DNA of 64,000 bases. Source: Megaustenia siamemsis (taxonomy: Eukaryota; Mollusca; Gastropoda; Stylommatophora; Ariophantidae). The translations under genes were made by a program, and so were the position numbers. The notes under the pieces are model-generated. The model did no database searches and was not told where the DNA came from. It saw only the letters and a program-made list of their open reading frames with translations. Positions 57,851 through 64,000 of the stretch are shown here, piece by piece. Position 1 is the stretch's first letter. Each line of letters begins with the position of its first letter. The DNA lies in assembly GCA_032433765.1 (NCBI GenBank), contig JAVIAB010000051.1, positions 82,013,340 to 82,077,339 of the forward strand, given 5' to 3'.

Positions 57851-59589
57851 CTGTTAATTCATGTAGAAGAAATTTGTCAGGACAATACTAAATATTCCTA
57901 CATCATTCTCAACATCTAACCTAATAAATAATTTTATAACTCTAAGTGACTATATAATCTGCCAATGAGTTCAATCTTGGGAAAGTTATATTGCATTCCT
58001 AAATTAATTGTTTCAAAAAATATTACAAATAAATGAGCATTTGGCATCTGAACCGTTGCTTTGCTACAGTTGTATTTTAATTAGTGAACAACTATAAATA
58101 AGACTACTTGCTTCTCTACATGCTATTTTGGACTTCAAAATGTTTGCCTTAAGGATATTGCTTCTGTTCTGAAGTAGCATTCAGCATTTTCTATTAGTGA
58201 CAACTATAGTATAGGATGTATTCTTAAATTTCATAAATATATTTTCTCATCCTCCTTACTTGTTCTCTTTCTGAACCATCAGTATACATATATGTCCATT
58301 ATTGTGTTAGAAATTTGTGTTCTAAATACTTCTACTCAAAATAAATATTGCACTCCCTTTTTTTCAACTTCAAGCAGTGTAATGTTAGGAAGTTATTTGT
58401 CTTTCTATTCCAGACCATATTTAATAGACTATAGGATATACCTGAATTAAATTAATCTCCAGAACACTATTTTTTCTATAATAAATATGAATTAATATTT
58501 TGCATATCAGATTCATTTTATTATTTTTTATACCATTGAGATAGAAACAGTTATTAAAATGTTTCTCTAATATGCTCTTTCCAAATATGTCACTTTTGAT
58601 ACCTGATTTTGCTAATAATTATGACAACTGTAAATGATCTAACTCTTCTTATAATATAAACTAAGCTAAGATATGTAAGTAATGTTTATAATTTTACTTT
58701 TCCCCCACAATCAGACACTGACATAAAGGCAAACGGACTAATACTAAACGTTAATAGAAAATTGTAGATTATTCTGCTTTGGTCAGAATTTGGGGCATGA
58801 AAATCTACTTCTGAGATAATTGTAGTTAAAAACCCAAGGAAGAAAAAGGTCATTAATATCTTCATTACCCAAGTTTACTATAGCATCAGGGTTCCAGTAT
58901 ACATCGACCTGAAGGAGGCTACAGATAACAAGATAAGAGACAAAACAGGGTTATATAATGTTATTACCAGCCACCAGTTTTTGCACTCACTAACAAGATC
59001 ATGTAGGTACAGGAAATAATTAACAGCTCCAACATTATAGAATTGAAATAAAAAATAAATTGGGTCTAGAAGACACTATACAAAGAATACAATAATGTAT
59101 CACTCTCTCTCACAGTGTATGTATGCACACAGTCTAGATTGTTTGGATCTTGCATGTATTTTAAAAAATGATACTATAATATCTTGTGATTTTTAACAAG
59201 ATTTGGCCAATGTACAAAATCTTATAATTTCAAGAGATACATTACACTCCCACCTATGCTCCAGCTGTGATGAGTTTGTGGCTCTTCTGACATTGCACTT
59301 TGTCAGAAAAATTATACTCCACTATATAGTGTTGTATGTGATAGACATGACAACCTGCAAGCTAGCATGAATAAACTGAACTGGTGGAGGCTCGCTAAAG
59401 CACCCAAGGACTTGATGTAACATCATCAAAGGTAAAAGCTCAGCAAAAATACCTCACAATGGTTATTTTTTTTATTTTAAAGGTCAGCAAAATTGGAGCA
59501 TTGTTTGACTTGTGGAGCATTCACTAAGGGTATTTTGTTTTCTTTCTACTATGTTGTTCACTATCATTATGAAAAGCTCTTGGAATCTG
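57851..59589. other. CCDC89-like intron, nothing recognised
   Basis: A+T-rich intronic DNA without a secure element or exon. Confidence 0.5.
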
Positions 59590-59850
59590 TTTACAGATGT
59601 TAAAGTGTAGAACTACAAGAAATGATAAACATAATAGTAAAAGAAAACAGCAAGAAAGGTCTCAGGTTTAATAGTAAGAAAACAGAAGTAATGGTCATAT
59701 TGATGAAACAATCATCACCATCATGCAGCATGAAAATAAACAGGACAAATCTGAAACAAGTGCAATGAGTCAAATCTTGGGTACAATAATAACAGATGGA
59801 AGATGCACCACAGAAATAAAAAGGAGGAGAAATGAAAAAAATATATATAG
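59590..59850 (+). mobile_element. LINE-K RT fragment
   Basis: Plus-strand frames read VELQEMINIIVKENSKKGL, SKKTEVMVILMKQSSPS and then ILGTIITDGRCTTEIKRR. This is the region after motif C of a LINE reverse transcriptase, broken by frameshifts. Confidence 0.6.
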
Positions 59851-59861
59851 AAAAAAAATTG

Positions 59862-60410
59862 AAAAAAATGGTATGGTTAAAGTTTCACGTAACAAGTGGA
59901 CAACACAAATCAGAACAACGTTTCGGTGCAATGGCCTTCAACAGGAACAAACATACAACACACGCACAAATATGTATTTAAAATAAATAATTAAAAAACC
60001 GAACTAGAATGAAAAAAGAAAGGAAAATAAGAAACAAAATCTTCCCTGATATAGAATCTATAGTGGACAGAACACAAGTACGCACGGGTTGCATGTGCTT
60101 GCATAAAAGTGAAAATGTGCACACACAACATGCAGTAACAGAAGTTTCCAAAAACAGGTCCGTGTGCATACAAAAATTGCAAGAAACAGATTAGTAAGAG
60201 GTTAAGGCAAAGAAATGTAAATGAATACATAAAAATGCGAAGCTGCAGTAAAGCTAAATGTGAGGGAGAATTGAAAAAAAATAGTGTGGTAAAAGCTTAA
60301 CGTGACTGATAGATAGACGACACAGATTTGAATGATGTTTCAACTCAATAGGCCTTCAGCAGGAACAAACTAACAACAACACACACAGATATGTAAGTAA
60401 ATAAAGCAAT
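59862..60410. repeat. Two direct copies of an ~130-bp end-like motif
   Basis: 59862-59999 and 60275-60410 share TGGTTAAAGTTTCACGTAAC/TGGTAAAAGCTTAACGTGAC, GGCCTTCAACAGGAACAAAC and an ACACACAGATATGTA end. Such TTTCGG..GCCTTC..CAGGA motifs recall Penelope-like element ends; that assignment is inference. Confidence 0.5.
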
Positions 60411-60744
60411 CCTATATAGCTAACTAGTAATGAAACATACAAAACAAAATAATCAAAACTGGTTTAAGAAAAGAAACATTTCTTTCCTGTGTCATGGACT
60501 GTGGTCAGAATGGGAAAGAGAGAGTCACACAGGTGTACCTGTAATTATACCCCTCTGATCAAGACCATGTAAAGGATTCTAAAAATATTCGAGTGTGGGG
60601 AACGCTGTCTAGGATAACCTCGACTGCAAAGACACTGACAATGTCGAAAAATATCTAAGGGCCCACAAGTACATGTATACACACACAGAGATGCGTGTAT
60701 ATAATTATATACACGTACAAACATACATGCACATACCTATATAT

Positions 60745-60761
60745 ATTTACATATAAATATA

Positions 60762-60807
<46 letters not shown>
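60745..60807. repeat. (TA)n microsatellite, left of Tigger-like element
   Basis: TA/TATATT repeat; insertion point of the DNA element. Confidence 0.92.
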
Positions 60808-60810
<3 letters not shown>

Positions 60811-61675
60811 TCGAACCTGTCTAAGGCGACCATTCACGGGACTTTCAAAAACTGGTCCCATAGGACAGGTGGTCCTGCCTCACAGGTTTCACATAATAAA
60901 TAGAGCGATAAAAAAAATTTTATCCTAAGCACTATGAAAACTAACCTGCAAATCAGCATAATCCATGAGTAGAACATAGTGCACATGTCGGTCTACAATA
61001 GCCACTGGTTGGACACTTTTCATAAAACACGATAGTTAAACACACAAAAATATTTTGTCGAATCACTGATATTCGATCTTCCAGCGTTAATGCTTTTGGT
61101 TTTACACTTTTGACACTGGCCATTTCCTATATTGTGTGTAACACTTTTAAAATCCACAAAAATAATTCACTGAGATACTGTACATGTACGTGAATACACT
61201 CTAAGCGGGCAATGACTAAATCTTTAGTTAATTCCTGTAATTTATACGGGCCACGCAATGGTCTACTCTGGTCTAGACGGAACCGCGAAGTGATGTCACT
61301 TCACGAATCATAGATCTGTGTCTGCCGTGTTTCTCACACCAGTATTGACTGATAAACGTAACACGTCCCACTGTAATCTGGGACTCACTAAATACGGGAA
61401 AACTTCGACACCTGTAGACACCTGTGTCGATCGTTTATGGCTCCCAGCGAGACGGAGAAGGACTGGCTGGTCAGTGTATCGTTATCTCGGATTACCCGCG
61501 TGTCGTAAACGGGATAAATAACATTGGCGGCGGTTAATTAGCCTGGTCTCTGGTCGCGTCATACGGTGAGCGCCGTAATCAGTGTTAGCATATAGTAAAA
61601 AACTCGGGGAAATTGTAGACCCGGTTCTATAACCAGGGAAACGCTTTAAACAGGTGGTCCTAAGACCAGGTTCGA

Positions 61676-61678
<3 letters not shown>
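60808..61678. mobile_element. pogo/Tigger-like DNA element, non-autonomous
   Basis: 871 bp with terminal inverted repeats CAGTCGAACCTG at both ends (imperfect over about 24 bp) and TA on each side inside long TA repeats. CAG-starting TIRs with TA targets are typical of pogo/Tigger transposons. Only an N-terminal scrap of transposase remains. It lies in the CCDC89 intron between 57850 and 62155. Confidence 0.82.
61030..61123 (-). pseudogene. Truncated Tigger-like transposase N-terminus
   Basis: Minus strand from an ATG: MASVKSVKPKALTLEDRISV and then IRQ, the start of the CENP-B/pogo-type helix-turn-helix domain. The frame then departs from the family and soon stops. The DDE catalytic domain is absent. 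Confidence 0.65.

Positions 61679-61740
<62 letters not shown>
61679..61740. repeat. (TA)n microsatellite, right of Tigger-like element
   Basis: About 31 TA units after the right inverted repeat. Confidence 0.95.
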
Positions 61741-61744
<4 letters not shown>

Positions 61745-61812
61745 AGGATAGAAGATTGTGGAAGGACATGATCGCCTATGCCAACCAGTATGGCACATTA
61801 TGATGATGAAAG
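61741..61812 (+). mobile_element. LINE-D extreme 3' end
   Basis: About 70 bp matching the LINE-D 3' end (AGATTGTGGAAGGACATGAT, ATGATGATG tail), next to the TA repeat that holds the Tigger-like element. Confidence 0.6.
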
Positions 61813-62038
61813 TTTGGAATGCAGGAAGAAAGTATGCCTCAAGTGACATCCTCTGAGATTAAACAGGCACAACTTATGTCAGGCCTAAATGCCACAAGTT
61901 TCTACTTGTACAGTCTGGGATTGCTGCCGAAGAGTGAATAGATCACAGCACCTTGTTAGTATGTGTATACTTAATTCAAACGTTATGAGGTCTATAAAAA
62001 CTTTCTTTACGATACATCATCAGTACCATTGTTGGAAA

Positions 62039-62060
62039 GGGGGGGGGGGGGGGGGGGGGG
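62039..62060 (+). repeat. Poly-G run of 22
   Basis: Twenty-two consecutive G, 95 bp from a CCDC89 exon. Length may be affected by assembly. Confidence 0.9.
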
Positions 62061-62154
62061 AGAGATAAATGTTCAAATATAGTCTGTGATAATAGAATAT
62101 TTTTAAAAAGTTACATAGCCAGGTGCTTATCTAAAGTTGCCAAAGTAACTTAAC

Positions 62155-62285
62155 CTTTCAACTTTCCTTCAGCATCCTGCACCTGTTTGAGAAAGCCTTT
62201 CACTAGCTGAGAGTGATTGTTTTGAAGTTCTGAGATTTGTTTCCTAAGCGACTCTTCTGTATTTTGCCAGTCTAACTTGGACTGT
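62155..62285 (-). CDS. CCDC89: CCDC89-like internal exon (most 5' seen)
   Basis: 131 bp. The acceptor is GCTTTCAG|AC and the donor AAAG|GTTAAG. It encodes QSKLDWQNTEESLRKQISEL and then a helical stretch ending DAEGKLK. It starts with one base completing a codon from an unseen exon and ends in phase 1. The composition (Q, E, K, L) is typical of a coiled coil. Confidence 0.82.
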
Positions 62286-62856
62286 CTGAAAGCAGTTCAT
62301 ATATAATTTTGCTGAGTTTTGCAATCAGGCGGAAATATAAAAATAGCAAACAAATATAAAAATGTTAAAAGAATCTAATAAAATAATTCATTATATATAT
62401 ATATATATATATATCAAATCACAATTCATTTAGTCATTAAAATGAAAAGCTCCTAGATACTTGTAGTTGCTCCATATATATTCTAACCTTGTCTTGTATA
62501 TTTATTTCCAATAAAGTGTGTGTTTGCGTGTATAAACACATACATGAATCTAATATGTAAAACATAATTTCATTTTAAAAATATTTCTCCTACTCTTAAC
62601 ATTCTAGCTGCACTGACCTTCTCTTATTAATTTTCACCATATTTTTATTGTCCTTCCCACTATCTTTTTTAAAATATTTAAATGGTGCAGATAACTGTAC
62701 AGTTTCATCCATGCCTACTTAACATGCTTTTAAAGGTAGATGATGTTTAGGTGAAGTCATTGGCTGAATGCAGAAGAAAAAAGTTTACATGTTTCTAGCA
62801 GTTTAATGTTCCCCACTTTCTGTAATGGTCCTGCTGTACTGGTATTTTCAACTAAT
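62286..62856. other. Upstream CCDC89-like intron
   Basis: A short TA repeat at 62391-62414 and A+T-rich DNA. I searched for the preceding exon (phase 2 donor) and did not find one. Confidence 0.5.
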
Positions 62857-62867
62857 ATATAGTTGCT

Positions 62868-63343
62868 GCAACAAATCTATGTCAATAAAAATGAGAAAGA
62901 GAGTTCATCAGTGCTATATAGAGCCAATTCTGACCTATGGAAGCGAATCACGGACAGTGGACAAACAAATGAAAAGACGATTGGAGGCCACAGAGATGGG
63001 ATTTCTCAGAAGAATGTTGAAAGTTTCCTGGACAGCTAAAAAGAGCAATGAGGAAGTTCTCAAAGAGGCCAACACAAAAAGGGAGCTCTTAAAAAAACAT
63101 CCGAAAGAAGCAATCAACATTTTTCGGGCACATCATGAGAAGAGGAAAGTTGGAATACTTGGTTACAACTGGCAAAATAAAAGGAAAGAGAGATCGTAGG
63201 CGACAAAGAGAGAAAATACTGGATAGCTTGGTGTCATGGCATGGAAAACAGTCAACAACAGAACTGATACGATGCACTGTAGATAGAAGATTGTGGAGGG
63301 ACATGATCACCTACACCAACCGGAATGGCACATGATGATGATG
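62868..63343 (+). mobile_element. LINE-D 3' copy with TSD
   Basis: Plus strand: MRKRVHQCYIEPILTYGSES, RRLEATEMGFLRRMLKVSWT, then a frameshift and MRRGKLEYLVTTGKIKGKRD. The tail is GATGATGATG. ATATAGTTGCT at 62857-62867 and 63344-63354 is an 11-bp duplication. Confidence 0.82.
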
Positions 63344-63534
63344 ATATAGTTGCTATTATCATTGATGCATAATACATAATATGTGATCTGTTGAAAAAAG
63401 GTTTGCAATTTTGTTGTGAAATCCATTATTATATGCCCTATCTATAACTATCACCAAGTCATTTATTTTGATAAATTTTTGTTATAAATCCTTCATCTAT
63501 GTTTTCACTGTTTCACAATAGGCAAGTGTGGCCC

Positions 63535-64000
63535 TTTTCGTCTTGTCAGACGGTCTAGTGGAGGCTATTGCGTATTTTTTTGAGGTATTGTTTTTGCCGA
63601 ACAGCTTCTCTCGTGGCTAATTCTACCAATGTTTGACAAACACACGCGGTCACATAATGAACAGGTCAGGCTCGCTGGTCCACAGGGTTTACCATCCTTT
63701 TTCATGAGTCTCTTCTCTTCTAAGTCCTGTCTTAGAACAGTCTCAAATGTTGTTATACCGTTCCTTATACGTGCTCTCCATGATGTGCGATCACTTGCCA
63801 GATGTTGCCAGTCGTTTTCACAGATGGAGAAGTCTTTCAGAGATGATTTGCAGATATCTCTATATCGTAGTTTAGGTCTGCCGATTTGTCGTTTTCCGTG
63901 TTTTAGCTCGCCATATAGTATTTGCCTAGGAATGCGTTTTTCTTCCATCCGTTGGACATGCCCCAGCCATCTTAGCCTTCGACTTCTGAGCATCGACATG
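63535..64000 (-). mobile_element. LINE-E C-terminus with zinc-finger-like tail
   Basis: Minus strand, 144 open codons running off the right edge: RRLRWLGHVQRMEEKRIPRQ, then GRPKLRYRDICKSSLKDF, WRARIRNGI and the end CSLCDRVCLSNIGRISHERS followed by C. The last part has C-x2-C and H-x3-C spacing, a zinc-finger-like tail typical of some LINE ORF2 C-termini. The upstream RT would be past the window. Confidence 0.78.

Larger units (their letters stand above)
49611..62285 (-). other. CCDC89: CCDC89-like gene, 3' part (5 exons)
   Basis: Five minus-strand exons join with matching phases into the last 176 residues of an all-helical, heptad-rich protein. The C-terminal run EAFKKHSSDLLRKEKELN matches the CCDC89 ending closely, and upstream LNKEKDELVALALQRGKI and REAEAVNANSRV fit the same protein. 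CCDC89 (BOIP) was described as a HEY1-interacting coiled-coil protein. Its biochemical role is poorly known. The first exon here begins in phase 2, so further exons must exist upstream. None is seen between 62286 and 64000, so they are probably outside the window. Confidence 0.85.

Overview
This window is eukaryotic nuclear DNA from an animal, most likely a lophotrochozoan and probably a gastropod mollusc. It is A+T-rich and carries spliced genes with GT-AG introns, several non-LTR retrotransposon families (one with an RNase H domain, as in the I/Nimbus group known from planorbid snails), tRNA-derived SINEs, a pogo/Tigger-like DNA element and many minisatellites. The snail assignment is inference. 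There are no bacterial operons, CRISPR arrays or phage genes.

Two host genes can be assembled, both on the minus strand. The first is a complete five-exon CIAO2A (FAM96A/MIP18 family) gene at 39737-18577. Its exons are only 172, 165, 50, 46 and 101 bp, but phases and donor/acceptor sites join them into one 177-residue protein of the cytosolic iron-sulfur assembly targeting machinery. The second is the 3' half of a CCDC89-like coiled-coil gene (five exons, 62285-49611, last 176 residues). Its earlier exons should lie beyond the right edge.

Most of the rest is transposable elements. I sorted them by tail and C-terminal motif. The SINEs and LINEs are: SINE1 (tRNA-like A and B boxes), SINE2 (a second tRNA-like head), LINE-A (GATGAT tail), LINE-B (ATAG tail), LINE-C and LINE-D (related, GATG tails), LINE-E, LINE-F, LINE-J, LINE-K, a near-complete RTE-like LINE at 24604-21378, and Nimbus-like RNase H LINEs. 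Other families are a Gag with a CCHC knuckle, a Tigger-like element and an unclassified ~1 kb family G. Many insertions keep target-site duplications of 8-16 bp, so their limits and order can be read directly. These family names are local to this annotation.

Layout: 1-18.5 kb is repeats only. From 18.5 to 39.7 kb is CIAO2A with TE-filled introns, including the RTE LINE, a Nimbus-like LINE and an inverted duplication of a gag fragment. From 39.7 to 49.6 kb is a repeat-rich intergenic stretch. From 49.6 to 62.3 kb is the 3' part of the CCDC89-like gene with LINE-B copies and a Tigger element in its introns. From 62.3 to 64 kb are two LINE C-termini. I did not find a clearly new biological system. 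The most notable features are the fragmented CIAO2A gene, the intronic inverted gag repeat, the minisatellite that grew inside a SINE, the shared LINE-B-type tail and the uncharacterised family G.
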